DNA from: Albitalea sp966211955
GTDB taxonomy: Bacteria > Pseudomonadota > Gammaproteobacteria > Burkholderiales > Burkholderiaceae_C
Direction of reading: 5' to 3'
Assembly (NCBI GenBank): GCA_966211955.1
Contig: CBIHOF010000004.1
Location: 186,001-250,000, forward strand
DNA: 64,000 nucleotides
The first letter of the stretch is position 1; each line of letters begins with the position of its first letter. A program made the translations under genes and the position numbers. The notes under the pieces are model-generated. The model was given only the letters and a program-made list of their open reading frames with translations, was not told the DNA's origin and searched no databases. Shown one piece after another: positions 1 through 8,651 of the stretch.

Positions 1-81
1 GCGCGCGAGCGCGGCGGTGTCGCCGGTCTGCCGCGCCTTCAGGGCATCGGCCTGGCGCTTGAGGTCGTCGAGGAAGCTCAC
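1..81 (-). CDS. 5' end of unknown coiled-coil-like protein (partial)
   Basis: Reading leftward from a GTG at 81-79, 27 codons stay open to the window edge and encode a charged, helix-prone start (VSFLDDLKRQADALKARQ, continuing). I recall similar starts in unnamed Burkholderiales proteins, but this is memory and not a search result. No convincing Shine-Dalgarno precedes the GTG. Function is unknown and the rest of the gene lies outside the window. Confidence 0.5.
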   Translation of the reverse strand, partial: MSFLDDLKRQADALKARQTGDTAALAR

Positions 82-188
82 GGGAAGGAGTCTGTGGAGG
101 GCGAGAGGCGCACAGAATAGCGCAGCACTGCGGCGTGGCCCCGGTGTTTCATCACTTTTCAGGACGGTGCGGGGCATCATCCAAGGCC

Positions 189-1700
189 ATGCAGGAAATC
201 GAACTCAAGTTTCAGGTGCCGGCCGCGGCGCGCGCGGCGGTGGACGCTGCCGTGGCGGGTACGGCCAAGCCGCCGCGCCAACGATTGCGTGCGGCGTACT
301 TCGACACCGCTGACCGCGCACTGGCCCGCGCCGGCATGGCGCTGCGCATCCGCCACGAGGGCCGGCGCATGGTGCAGACGCTCAAGGGGTTGGGCGACGA
401 CGGCATCACGCGGGCCGAGCACAACGTGGAGCTCGTCGGCATGAAGGACGCGCATGCCGATCCGGCGCTGCATGCGTGCGTGCCGGTGGGCGAACGGCTG
501 CTTGGGTTGCTCGAGGCCTCGGGTCCGCTGCAAGAGACCTTTCGCACCGATATCCGCCGCCGCACGCGCGCGCTGCGCAACCGCTTCGGCGTGGTGGAGC
601 TGGCCTTCGACGAGGGCCTGATCGTGGCTGGAGAGCGGCGGCTGCCGGTGCGCGAGCTGGAGATCGAGCTCGTGCGTGGTTCACCACTCGCAGTGCTGGC
701 CGCGGCGCGCGTCTGGGTCACGCGTCATGGGCTTTGGTTGGACATGCGCAGCAAGGCGCAGCGCGGCGACATGCTGGCGCGCGACGAGGCGCAGGCGCCG
801 CCGCGCAAGGCCACGCCTGTCACGCTGAAGCGCGGCATGACCTTGCGCGACGCCTTGCGGCCCGTGTTGCTCTCGTGCCTGGACCAGGTCACGCACAACG
901 CAAGCCAGGTCGCCAGCGGCGAGCACGGCGACGAGCACGTCCATCAGCTGCGCGTGGGTCTGAGGCGATTGCGCTCGGCCTGGCGGCTGTTCGAGTCCGA
1001 CGAGCTGGACCCGGCCTTGAGCCGGCACGCACGGGCGGTGTTCCGGGCGCTGGGGGCGCCGCGCGATCGTTCGGTGCTGGCACAGACCTTGTCCGATGAA
1101 CTCACCGCGGCCATGACCGCCAGTGGCCACAGCGTGCCCTTGCCACGACTGCGCGGCGCCAGCGACGAAGCGCGTGCCGTCGAGGTGGTGCGCGGCCTCG
1201 AACTGCAGGCGCTGATGTTGTCCTTGTTCGAATGGACGCAAGGCGCCGAAGGCGGTGCCAAGGGCACCGCGGACTCGGCCACTGCCACGCAGATCATCGC
1301 GGCGCGCGCTCTCGATGCCGATGCGGCGCGTCACCTGCGCCGGCAGCTGCAGCGCCTGCATCGTCAGGTCGTGCGCGACCTGCGCCGCTTCGCCCGGCTC
1401 GATGACCCAGCGCGTCACCGCATTCGCAAGCGCGGCAAGCGGCTGCGTTACGGGCTGGAGTTTGCGCACGCGCTGCTCGGCAGGAAGAAGACACAAGCCT
1501 GCATCGACGGGCTGAAAGACGTGCTCGATGCGCTCGGCCACTACATGGACCTGGGCATCGCCATCGAAGCGTGCCGCGACCTGCCGCCCCACGCAGCGGA
1601 TTCCGCCTTCGCGCTCGGTTGGCTGAGCGCGCGGCGCGAGGCCGTGGTGGGCCAGGCCGCCGCCCTGGGCGATGCCCTGGCGAAAACGCCACCCCCGTGA
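189..1700 (+). CDS. CYTH and CHAD domain-containing protein
   Basis: The 503-residue protein opens with the CYTH signature EIELK at residues 3-7, which starts the triphosphate tunnel fold, so ATG 189 is preferred over an upstream ATG at 135. The second half is a CHAD domain, a helical bundle with conserved basic residues: VHQLRVGLRRLRSAWRLFE about two fifths in and RHRIRKRGKRLRYG near the end. CYTH domains bind or hydrolyse triphosphorylated substrates, and CHAD domains bind inorganic polyphosphate and localise to polyP granules. The combination suggests a cytoplasmic polyphosphate or tripolyphosphate-related role. Its closeness to the downstream TelA/TerD cassette may reflect shared stress physiology, but a 176-bp gap separates them. 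Confidence 0.88.
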   Translation: MQEIELKFQVPAAARAAVDAAVAGTAKPPRQRLRAAYFDTADRALARAGMALRIRHEGRRMVQTLKGLGDDGITRAEHNVELVGMKDAHADPALHACVPVGERLLGLLEASGPLQETFRTDIRRRTRALRNRFGVVELAFDEGLIVAGERRLPVRELEIELVRGSPLAVLAAARVWVTRHGLWLDMRSKAQRGDMLARDEAQAPPRKATPVTLKRGMTLRDALRPVLLSCLDQVTHNASQVASGEHGDEHVHQLRVGLRRLRSAWRLFESDELDPALSRHARAVFRALGAPRDRSVLAQTLSDELTAAMTASGHSVPLPRLRGASDEARAVEVVRGLELQALMLSLFEWTQGAEGGAKGTADSATATQIIAARALDADAARHLRRQLQRLHRQVVRDLRRFARLDDPARHRIRKRGKRLRYGLEFAHALLGRKKTQACIDGLKDVLDALGHYMDLGIAIEACRDLPPHAADSAFALGWLSARREAVVGQAAALGDALAKTPPP

Positions 1701-1876
1701 GGGGCTCTTGAAAAAGCACCGTTCATCCCTACCCAGCGTCTTCTGGCGCGCGCGTGGCAACGTTCCGTCGCGCGGCGATTTGCATTCGCCGGCGCCCCCG
1801 CTAGCATTCCCTCCGCCCGCGAACCTTTGACCTGTCGTCTTGCTTCGCGCGCGCCAACCGACCAGGAGAGATCCAC
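1701..1876 (+). promoter_or_regulatory. Intergenic region with candidate sigma70 promoter for the telA-terD cassette
   Basis: TTGCAT (1780-1785) and TAGCAT (1802-1807) are separated by 16 bp, a plausible -35/-10 pair. AGGAG lies at 1864-1868, followed closely by the TTG start at 1877. Nothing else is evident in this gap. The call rests on pattern alone. Confidence 0.35.
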
Positions 1877-3058
1877 TTGACATCCAGTCTCAGCGTGACG
1901 TCGACCAGCCCGCAATCGCTCCAGACGGTCGACCTCACCGGCCTCGCCTTGCCGGCGGACTTCCCGCTCACGCTCACGTCCGAGCAGGTGCAGCAGGTGA
2001 AGACTCAGCTGGAGCAGCACAGCCTCGCCAACACCACCCAGCTGGACATCGCCAAGATCGGCCACGAGGCGGAGGCGGCGCTGCACCGCACGCTCGGTGG
2101 CTTCCTCGACAAGATCGAAAAGGGCGAGCAGCCGAAGATCTTCACGCTCGTCTCGCGGCTGAGCGAAGCGGTGGACGAGCAGCGCCTGCCCGCGCTCGCC
2201 GACGAAATCCTCAACGCCAAGCCCACGCTGATGGACCGCATCGCAGGGGCCTTCAACCGCAAGTCGCTCAGCCGGGCGATGCAGCGGGCGTATGAAGAGA
2301 TCCGGCTGCGCGCAGCCGGCAAGACCAAGACGCTCAACGACTTCATCAAGGGCATGGAAAAGGAGCTCGAGCAGGAACAGCGGCGGCTCGAATCCGAACT
2401 GCGCACGCAGGAGCAGCTGAAGGAAAGCTACCGCGGGCACTTCGTCAACTTCGGCGTCGTGGTCGCCTTCATGACGAGCTGGGTGGCTCATGCCCGCGCC
2501 GAGGTGCAGCAGGCGGCAGACAGCGGGGTGGACGCGACCACGCTGCGCTTCATGCAGGAGAAGCTGCAGGCGCTCGAAAGCCGCGCGCTCGCGCTCGAAA
2601 GCACGCTCACGCGGCTGCCGTCCGACCAGCTCACGATTCGCCTGCTGGAGAACGCCGGCATCTCGACGCTGCAAGAGACCATGACGACGGCGTCGGGCCG
2701 CTTCGCGAGCATCAAGATGACGCTCTTGACCATCCATGGCGCGCTGGTCACGCAAGGCGTTCAGCGCCTGGCGGAGCAGGGCGCGGCGCTGGACGCCAAC
2801 CTGCTCGCCGTGCGCTCGGCGCTGATGAAGGACGTCGTCGGCAAGGCGGCCAACGCGCCTGGCGACAACCGACTGGCCGAGGCCAATGGCTTGAAGAAGA
2901 TCGTGGCCGACACGCGCGAGCTGGTGCAGATCGTCGACCGCGCGGCCGAGTCCAACAAGCAGAAGTTCGAGGCAGCACGCGCCATCACGCAGCAGGCGCG
3001 GCAGGAGCTCGCTGAACTCGGCGCCTCCATTCGCCCCGATTTGCCGCTGCAGCGCTGA
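1877..3058 (+). CDS. TelA family toxic-anion resistance protein
   Basis: This 393-residue, almost entirely helical protein matches the TelA family (toxic anion resistance). It has the typical central stretch GKTKTLNDFIKGMEKELEQE and the C-terminal segment built around TRELVQIVDRAAESNKQKFE. It starts at TTG 1877, supported by an AGGAG 8 nt upstream. TelA proteins occur with TerD/TerC-type genes, are linked to tellurite and membrane stress, and have no known enzymatic activity. Here the gene heads a four-gene set with TerD, an unknown protein and a TerF-like VWA protein. The family call is confident; the physiological role is inferred from context. Confidence 0.88.
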   Translation: MTSSLSVTSTSPQSLQTVDLTGLALPADFPLTLTSEQVQQVKTQLEQHSLANTTQLDIAKIGHEAEAALHRTLGGFLDKIEKGEQPKIFTLVSRLSEAVDEQRLPALADEILNAKPTLMDRIAGAFNRKSLSRAMQRAYEEIRLRAAGKTKTLNDFIKGMEKELEQEQRRLESELRTQEQLKESYRGHFVNFGVVVAFMTSWVAHARAEVQQAADSGVDATTLRFMQEKLQALESRALALESTLTRLPSDQLTIRLLENAGISTLQETMTTASGRFASIKMTLLTIHGALVTQGVQRLAEQGAALDANLLAVRSALMKDVVGKAANAPGDNRLAEANGLKKIVADTRELVQIVDRAAESNKQKFEAARAITQQARQELAELGASIRPDLPLQR

Positions 3059-3102
3059 GCCGTCATCGCCGCATCCCATCCACTCCATCGCACGAACACA
3101 CC

Positions 3103-3756
3103 ATGACCAGTCTGGTACTCAACCTCACCAAGCCCGGCGAGCAGGCGTCCAAGCTGCAGCTGAACCTCAGCAAGAACGAGGTGTTCACCGTCAAGCTGTC
3201 GTGGGACGAGAAGTCGTCCGCCGACAAGACCGACCTCGACCTGCATGCCATCGTCGGCGTGAACACCGGCGAAGGCGCCAAGGCGGGCGCCTTCGAGGAC
3301 ATCCTCAGCACCTACAACGTGCGCCGCAAGATCGGCGGGCAGCAGGTAGGCATCCTCGACAAGAAGGCCGACGGCAGCTTCGAGATCCACGGCGGCGCGC
3401 TGGTGCACAGCCCCGACGCGCAGGACGGCAACCTCGAAGGCGACGACGAATGGATTCGCGTCGACCCGTCCAAGCTCACCTCGCCGGCCAACGGCCACCT
3501 GGAGATTCCGCTCGTCGCGATGATCCATGGCGCGTCCACTGCGCGCCGGTTCGCTGACGTGAAGAACGCGCGGGTGGCGGTGGTGAACTCCACCGGCCGC
3601 GAGTTGATGAACGCGACGCTGTCGAACCAGTTCGGTGAATTCATCGGCGTGCAGATGGGTTCCATCTTGATCGACCGCAACGGCACGGCCAGCTTCGCGT
3701 CGGTGGGTGTTGGATTTAACGGCGACTTCAACAGCGTGCTGGGTCATTTCTCGTGA
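3103..3756 (+). CDS. TerD family stress protein
   Basis: This 217-residue protein has the TerD beta-sandwich pattern. The N-terminal KLQLNLSKNEVFTVKLSWDE is followed by an acidic calcium-site region (DKTDLDLHAIVG, then GNLEGDDEWIRVD) and the C-terminal FGEFIGVQMGSILIDRNG. TerD proteins bind calcium and belong to the tellurite/phage/colicin resistance network. The gene follows telA after 44 bp and is followed within 10 bp by the next gene, consistent with an operon. The start region is more divergent than in classical TerD, so it may be a TerD paralogue of the TerZ/TerE kind. Confidence 0.88.
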   Translation: MTSLVLNLTKPGEQASKLQLNLSKNEVFTVKLSWDEKSSADKTDLDLHAIVGVNTGEGAKAGAFEDILSTYNVRRKIGGQQVGILDKKADGSFEIHGGALVHSPDAQDGNLEGDDEWIRVDPSKLTSPANGHLEIPLVAMIHGASTARRFADVKNARVAVVNSTGRELMNATLSNQFGEFIGVQMGSILIDRNGTASFASVGVGFNGDFNSVLGHFS

Positions 3757-3762
3757 TCGGGC

Positions 3763-4881
3763 GTGCTGTGCCGAGCTTGTGACCCAAGCAACGACGTGAA
3801 CCTGCGCCCGACCATCATCGGCGGCAAGGCGACGCAACCCGCGTCGCCGGACGAGTCGCAGGCGCAGGAGCTGCAGCCGACGGTGATCGGGCCGGCCATG
3901 TCGTCACCTGCGCCGGTGGCGCCGACTGTCGTGACGACGGTGATGCCCGGCGGTGCGCCGCCGGCAACGACGACCGAGGTGCCTGCACCGAAGGCCACGG
4001 CGATTCCGGTGTCGTCGCCACGACCTTCCTCCGCGGCTTCATCCGCCGCTCCGCCCGCACCCCTCGCCTCGTCCGCCGGCGCCGTGGCGAAACAGGTCAC
4101 CAAGGTGCTCGGTGTCGAGCGCAAAGGCCTGTCCGTCGATGCCGTGGAACTGCGCGCGAGGCATGCGCAGGCATCGCCCGCGGCGATCGACCAAGCCGTC
4201 GCGCTGCTCGCGGGCATCGTGCCGCAGACCTGCTCCGCCTCATACGTCGAGCAGCTCGGGCGCGCATCGCAGGAAGGCGTGGCGCGCGTGGTGGACCGCG
4301 TGCTGCGCATCGTCGACGAGGAAGTGCCGCGCACTGCAGGCCGCCATGTCGAGCGCATGCTGGAGCTGCTGGGAGACATCGCCGAAGTGCTCAAGCCGGG
4401 CGGCATCGGCTGGCGGCGCAGGTCGCTGCGCCAAGTGTTGGTGGACAGTCGCGGCGAGCTCGACGCGCTGCGTGCGGTGCTCGAACGCTCCGAGACCAGC
4501 CTCGTCGATCAACGAGAGAAGCTCGTCGCGATGCAGGGCGACGTCAACCAGCTGCTCGACGGCCTGAACGGCGTGCTGGTCGCGCTCGCCGAACTGCGCC
4601 CCGTCTTCGCGGACAACCGCCGCCAGCAAGCCATCGACCACCGCGAGACCGATGTCGCGAAATCCGTCGCGCTGCTGCAAACGCACCGCCTGCAGATGCA
4701 GCGCCTGGAGGCCGACTTCACCCAACTCGCGCAACGCATCCGCGACGCGGCGCTGCATGCGCTGCCGGCGTGGCTCTCGGCTGCCGCGTCGAGCCCGAAT
4801 GAATCACTCAACGAGACCGAGCGCTTCACGCTGATGGACCAGCTGCATGCGTTGATGCTCGTGCTGTCCCCCCGATCCTGA
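3763..4881 (+). CDS. Unknown Ter-cassette protein with Ala/Pro-rich N-terminus and helical C-terminus
   Basis: The 372-codon ORF begins at GTG 3763, but a GTG at 3796 (VNLRPTIIGG) may be the true start because the intervening residues look unlike the rest; neither start has a clear ribosome site. About 95 residues of low-complexity Ala/Pro/Thr sequence contain two near-copies of a short motif (RPTIIGG, then QPTVIGP). About 270 residues of predicted helix and coiled coil follow. I recognise no catalytic motif. Its place between terD and the VWA gene suggests a scaffold or partner of TelA in the same complex. The Thr-Ile/Val repeats could be phospho-threonine docking sites, but that is speculation. 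Confidence 0.7.
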   Translation: MLCRACDPSNDVNLRPTIIGGKATQPASPDESQAQELQPTVIGPAMSSPAPVAPTVVTTVMPGGAPPATTTEVPAPKATAIPVSSPRPSSAASSAAPPAPLASSAGAVAKQVTKVLGVERKGLSVDAVELRARHAQASPAAIDQAVALLAGIVPQTCSASYVEQLGRASQEGVARVVDRVLRIVDEEVPRTAGRHVERMLELLGDIAEVLKPGGIGWRRRSLRQVLVDSRGELDALRAVLERSETSLVDQREKLVAMQGDVNQLLDGLNGVLVALAELRPVFADNRRQQAIDHRETDVAKSVALLQTHRLQMQRLEADFTQLAQRIRDAALHALPAWLSAAASSPNESLNETERFTLMDQLHALMLVLSPRS

Positions 4882-4894
4882 CGAAAGGCGCCGC

Positions 4895-5635
4895 ATGGCA
4901 TTGCAACTGAATCTCGAGAAGTCCAAGGCATCGCTGCAGATGTGCCTGCAGAAGGCCGGCGTCACGCAGCCACCTGTCATGGACATGGGCGTGCTGCTGG
5001 ACGTGAGCGGCTCCTTCGAGGACGAGCACCAGGACGGCACCACCAACAAGCTGCTGTCGCGCCTCGTGCCCTGGGGCCTCACCTTCGACCCCGACGGCAA
5101 GCTCGACCTCACCACCTTCAGCAACGGCCCGGCGCATGTGCAGCGCGTGGGCAGCGTCACCGCGCAGAACTACACCGATTTCGTCCGCCGCCAGGTGATC
5201 GGCCAGGTGAGGGGCTGGAACGGCGGCACCGACTACAGCTACGGCATCGAGGATTTCCTGCGCCTGTTCGGCTGGCTGGACAACCAAGGCAAGACGCCCG
5301 GCTTTCTCGGCAAGCTCTTCGGCGAGAAGCCGGTCGCGCCGGTGGAGCGCAGGCGGTCACTGGTCACCGTCATCACCGACGGCGAGAACAACGACGCCGA
5401 CCGCACGCGCGAGGTGCTGCGCCGCTCACAGGCGCGGCACGACGAGGTCTACTTTCTCTTCATCGGCGTGTCGAACCAGGGCAGCAGCTTTCCCTTTCTC
5501 GAGCAGATCGGCGACGAATTCGACAACACCGGCCTGGTGGTGGTGCCGGAGATCCGGCAGTTCGTGCAGCTGGGGGACGATGAGCTGAATGAGATGCTGT
5601 TGCTGGATGAACTGGTGACCTGGCTCAAGCGCTGA
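4895..5635 (+). CDS. VWA domain protein, TerF-like
   Basis: The protein has 246 residues. Its first ~25 residues (LNLEKSKASLQMCLQKAGV) resemble the TerD-type lead of TerF proteins. A von Willebrand A domain follows with a complete metal-ion-dependent adhesion site: D36-x-S38-x-S40, T112 in GGTDYSYG, and D162 in ITDGEN. VWA proteins of this group act as cytoplasmic metal-dependent protein-interaction modules in Ter stress systems. It lies 13 bp after the unknown third gene and closes the cassette. An insert around residues 128-155 carries a KLFGEKPVAPV stretch of unknown meaning. Confidence 0.87.
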   Translation: MALQLNLEKSKASLQMCLQKAGVTQPPVMDMGVLLDVSGSFEDEHQDGTTNKLLSRLVPWGLTFDPDGKLDLTTFSNGPAHVQRVGSVTAQNYTDFVRRQVIGQVRGWNGGTDYSYGIEDFLRLFGWLDNQGKTPGFLGKLFGEKPVAPVERRRSLVTVITDGENNDADRTREVLRRSQARHDEVYFLFIGVSNQGSSFPFLEQIGDEFDNTGLVVVPEIRQFVQLGDDELNEMLLLDELVTWLKR

Positions 5636-5639
5636 TGTT

Positions 5640-5676
5640 TGCTCCCTTCCCCGCTGGGGAGGGCTGGGTGGGGGTG
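5640..5676. repeat. Single REP-like palindromic unit between convergent genes
   Basis: A GC-rich imperfect hairpin (arms CCCTTCCCC and GGGGAGGG) followed by GCTGGGTGGGGGTG lies between the convergent VWA and SulP genes. The unit aligns with one arm of the 59-bp inverted repeat in the DUF3306 gene: both read GCTCCCT, a C-run, CTGGGGAG, then a G-rich tail ending GGGGTG. It may also act as a bidirectional terminator. Seen directly; the relationship was judged by eye. Confidence 0.55.
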
Positions 5677-7353
5677 TCAGCGTCGCGGGACGTTGAGATG
5701 CGCAAGCGCGGTCGGCAGGTCAGGCACCAAGTTCTCCGCACCGAGCACGGCTGCGAAGCCCGACCGCCTGATCAACCCCAGCGGCTGCTCATTCAGCTCG
5801 CACAGCACTAGCCTCACGCCTTGCTTGCCCAGCGCGCGATGCAGCTGCGCCAAGGCTTCGAGCCCGGAGGTGTCCATCGAGATCAGCCGATGCGCCTCCA
5901 GCACCAGGGCCTGCGTTCCCGGCGGTATGTCCAACCCGAGCGGCTCCAGCTTGGCCACCGCGCCGAAGAAGAGCGAGCCGTAGAGCCGCACGACCCGCAC
6001 CTCGCTGGTGGACGCCGCATGCGGCTCGACGCGAAACAGCGTGCTCATGCGGTAGATGAAGAAGGCGCAGGCCAGCACCAGCCCCACCTCCACCGCCACC
6101 GTGAGGTCGAAGATCACCGTCAGCAAGAACGTGCCCACGAGCACGGTGCGGTACTGCGGGCTGAAGTGCCGCAGGCGCGCGAACTCATGCCACTCGCCCA
6201 TGTTCCACGCGACGAAAAGCAGGATGCCCGCAAGCGCCGACAGGGGCACGAATTCGGCGAGCGGGGCGGCGGCCATCACCACGGCGAGCAGTGTCAGCGC
6301 ATGCACGATGCCTGCCACCGGCGTGCGGCCGCCGGCGCGGATGTTGGTGACGGTGCGCGCGATGGTGCCCGTGGCCGGCAGCCCACCGAAGACCGGTGAC
6401 ACGATGTTGGCGATGCCCTGCGCCATCAGTTCCTGGTTGGGATCGTGGCGCGGCGCATCGATGAGGTTGTCGGCCACCCGTGCACACAAGAGTGACTCCA
6501 CCGCACCGAGCAGAGCGATGGTGATCGTCGGGATGAAGAGCTGCTTGGCGCTGTCCCAGCTGAAAGGCGGCAGCGCGAGCGATGGCAGGCCTTGCGGAAT
6601 GCCGCCGAAGCGCGAGCCGATGGTCTCGACCGGCAGCTTCAGAAAGTACGCGGCAGCCGTCAGCGTGACGAGCGCGATGATCGGCCCGGGCATGCGTGAG
6701 GCCGTTCGCAAGGTGATGCCTTCGAGCGCCTGCGATGGCAGCAGGCTGCCTGGCTTGAACAGCCGCGGCCACAGGAAGAGGCCGCCCAGGGACACGAGGC
6801 CGATCGCGAGCGCATAGGGGTTGAAGCTATCGATGTGCGTCGCGAACGCATGCAACTGCGAGAAGAAATCGCCCGGCAGCTTGTCGATCTTCAAACCCAG
6901 CAGGTCGCGCACCTGCGAGACCGCGATCAGCACTGCGATGCCGTTGGTGAAGCCGATGACGATGGTCACCGGCATGTAGCGCACCAGCGCCCCGAGCCGG
7001 AGCGCTCCCATCGCGAACAGCAGCACCCCGGCCAGCGCCGTGGCAATGAGCAGGTTGGTGAGCCCGTAGCGCTCGACGATGCCGAACACGATGACGATGA
7101 AGGCGCCCGCGGGGCCACCGATCTGCACGTTCGAGCCGCCGAGCGCCGAGATGATCAGCCCGGCGACGATGGCGGTAAAGATGCCTTGCTCCGGCTTCAC
7201 GCCCGACGCGATGGCGAAGGCCATGGCCAGCGGCAGGGCGACGACGCCCACCGTGACGCCGGCTGCGAGGTCGTGAAAGAGATCTTGCCGGCTGTAGTGC
7301 TGCAGCGTGTGGATGAGCCGGGGCTGGAAGCGCAGGCGCGAGGACCAGGACAT
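5677..7353 (-). CDS. SulP family anion transporter with STAS domain
   Basis: The 558-residue inner-membrane protein has 10 or more hydrophobic spans. Its N-terminus DLAAGVTVGVVALPLAMAFA is the SulP signature, with further family motifs GGSNVQIGGPAGAF and VFGGLPATGTIARTVTNIRA. A C-terminal STAS domain follows, with SMDTSGLEAL around residue 490. SulP proteins transport sulfate, bicarbonate or dicarboxylates; the substrate cannot be read from sequence. It lies 18 bp downstream of a small CopG-like gene on the same strand, so co-transcription is likely. Confidence 0.92.
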   Translation of the reverse strand: MSWSSRLRFQPRLIHTLQHYSRQDLFHDLAAGVTVGVVALPLAMAFAIASGVKPEQGIFTAIVAGLIISALGGSNVQIGGPAGAFIVIVFGIVERYGLTNLLIATALAGVLLFAMGALRLGALVRYMPVTIVIGFTNGIAVLIAVSQVRDLLGLKIDKLPGDFFSQLHAFATHIDSFNPYALAIGLVSLGGLFLWPRLFKPGSLLPSQALEGITLRTASRMPGPIIALVTLTAAAYFLKLPVETIGSRFGGIPQGLPSLALPPFSWDSAKQLFIPTITIALLGAVESLLCARVADNLIDAPRHDPNQELMAQGIANIVSPVFGGLPATGTIARTVTNIRAGGRTPVAGIVHALTLLAVVMAAAPLAEFVPLSALAGILLFVAWNMGEWHEFARLRHFSPQYRTVLVGTFLLTVIFDLTVAVEVGLVLACAFFIYRMSTLFRVEPHAASTSEVRVVRLYGSLFFGAVAKLEPLGLDIPPGTQALVLEAHRLISMDTSGLEALAQLHRALGKQGVRLVLCELNEQPLGLIRRSGFAAVLGAENLVPDLPTALAHLNVPRR

Positions 7354-7371
7354 GGCAGCCGGCGCCGAAGC

Positions 7372-7650
7372 TCAGCGCCGCCTCGCTGCCGCTGGCGCCT
7401 TGGACGCCGTGGGCTTGGGCGACCTTGGCCGGCGTGCCGCGGGCGCCGTTCGCGGCGGCGAATCATCGGCCGCCTGCGGTGCGGCCGATCCGCTTGGTAC
7501 GTAGTTCACGCCGTGGGCGGCCAGGTATTCGCGGATGAGCTGCCGCACAACCTGCGAGGGGGTGAGGTCCTGTTGCGCGCACAGGCCCTCGAAGGCGGTC
7601 TTCTTCGCGGGGTCGATCAGCAGGGTCAGGCGCGCCGTCTTGAGTTCCAT
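7372..7650 (-). CDS. Small ribbon-helix-helix (CopG-like) protein
   Basis: This 92-residue protein starts with a short basic strand-helix-helix pattern (MELKTARLTLLIDPAKKTAF, then LTPSQVVRQLIREYL) typical of MetJ/Arc/CopG DNA-binding proteins. It ends in a low-complexity Ala/Pro/Arg-rich tail. Such proteins are dimeric repressors or antitoxins, but no toxin gene is adjacent. It precedes the SulP gene and may regulate it. The fold is inferred from pattern only. Confidence 0.6.
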   Translation of the reverse strand: MELKTARLTLLIDPAKKTAFEGLCAQQDLTPSQVVRQLIREYLAAHGVNYVPSGSAAPQAADDSPPRTAPAARRPRSPKPTASKAPAAARRR

Positions 7651-7750
7651 GGTTGATGTTCGCTGCTCGGGTTTGCCGCTCGGTATTCACGGTGCACAAC
7701 GCAGGGCGGCCACGTCGGTACGAATCGACAACATGTTAATGTGATGTGCG

Positions 7751-7778
7751 TTCAACAAGCATGCTACGCGCATAAAAT
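7751..7778 (+). promoter_or_regulatory. Candidate promoter for the YoaK-like gene
   Basis: TTCAAC (7751-7756) and TAAAAT (7773-7778) are spaced by 16 bp and lie just before ATG 7805, in the locally AT-richer 154-bp divergent gap. A short AACATGTT palindrome lies a little upstream. The call is weak and pattern-based. Confidence 0.3.
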
Positions 7779-7804
7779 GGGCGTCGCAAGTTTCACGGCC
7801 TGCC

Positions 7805-8572
7805 ATGCCTACCTTCTTCCATCGCCTGAGCGCCCGGGATCGCACTCGACATGCGAACCGGCAGCTGGGCGGGTTGCTGGCCTTCGTGGCGGGGGCCGTG
7901 AATGCCGGCGGGTTCCTCGCCGTGCAGCGCTACACCTCGCACATGACGGGCGTCGTGTCGGCCATCGCCGACGACCTCGTGCTCGGCCAGGCGGCGTTGG
8001 CCATGGCGGGCGTGTCAGCCCTTCTCGCCTTCATCTTCGGCGCGGCGACGACGGCGGTCCTCATCCACTGGGCGCGGCGGCGCCAGATGCACGGCGAGTT
8101 CGCGCTGTCGCTCATGCTGGAGGCGGCGCTGCTGCTGGTCTTCGGCCTGCTGGGCGCCAACCTCGCGCTCTTCGTCGATGTGTTCGTGCCGTCCACCGTG
8201 CTGCTGCTGTGCTTCATCATGGGCCTGCAGAACGCGATCGTCACCAAGATCTCGCAGGCAGAGATCCGCACCACCCACATGACCGGCGTGATCACCGACC
8301 TGGGCATCGAGCTCGGCAGGCTCGCCTACTGGAACCGCACCGAACACGTGGACCCGCAGCACTTCGTGCGCGCCAACCGCGACAAGCTGCGCATCCATGC
8401 GTTGATCCTCGCCATGTTCTTCATCGGCGGGCTGGTGGGTGCGCTCGCGTTCAAGCGCGTGGGATTCTCGGCCACGGTGCCGCTGGCCGCCTTGCTCATG
8501 CTCATCGCCGCGCCGCCGCTGTGGCGCGACCTGCGTTCGCTGCGCGCGGGCCTATCGCGACCCGCGGCCTGA
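7805..8572 (+). CDS. YoaK family (DUF1275) inner-membrane protein
   Basis: The 255-residue protein has about six hydrophobic spans. Its family hallmarks are LLAFVAGAVNAGGFLAVQRY followed by TSHMTGVVS near the N-terminus, and the internal counterpart TTHMTGVITDLGIELG. DUF1275/YoaK proteins are integral membrane proteins of unknown biochemical function, sometimes annotated as permeases. The repeated T-x-H-M-T-G-V motif in both halves suggests an internal duplication. The next gene on the same strand starts 80 bp later. Confidence 0.87.
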   Translation: MPTFFHRLSARDRTRHANRQLGGLLAFVAGAVNAGGFLAVQRYTSHMTGVVSAIADDLVLGQAALAMAGVSALLAFIFGAATTAVLIHWARRRQMHGEFALSLMLEAALLLVFGLLGANLALFVDVFVPSTVLLLCFIMGLQNAIVTKISQAEIRTTHMTGVITDLGIELGRLAYWNRTEHVDPQHFVRANRDKLRIHALILAMFFIGGLVGALAFKRVGFSATVPLAALLMLIAAPPLWRDLRSLRAGLSRPAA

Positions 8573-8651
8573 GTCGCCGCAAGCCGCTTCTCGACCACGA
8601 CCACTTCATCTTTCCGCTTCCTCGATCCACGCCCACTTCGCAGGACCTGCC

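Noticed and set aside
681..1883. 400-codon minus-strand ORF
   Set aside because: Antisense to the CYTH-CHAD gene; composition is typical of a high-GC shadow frame.
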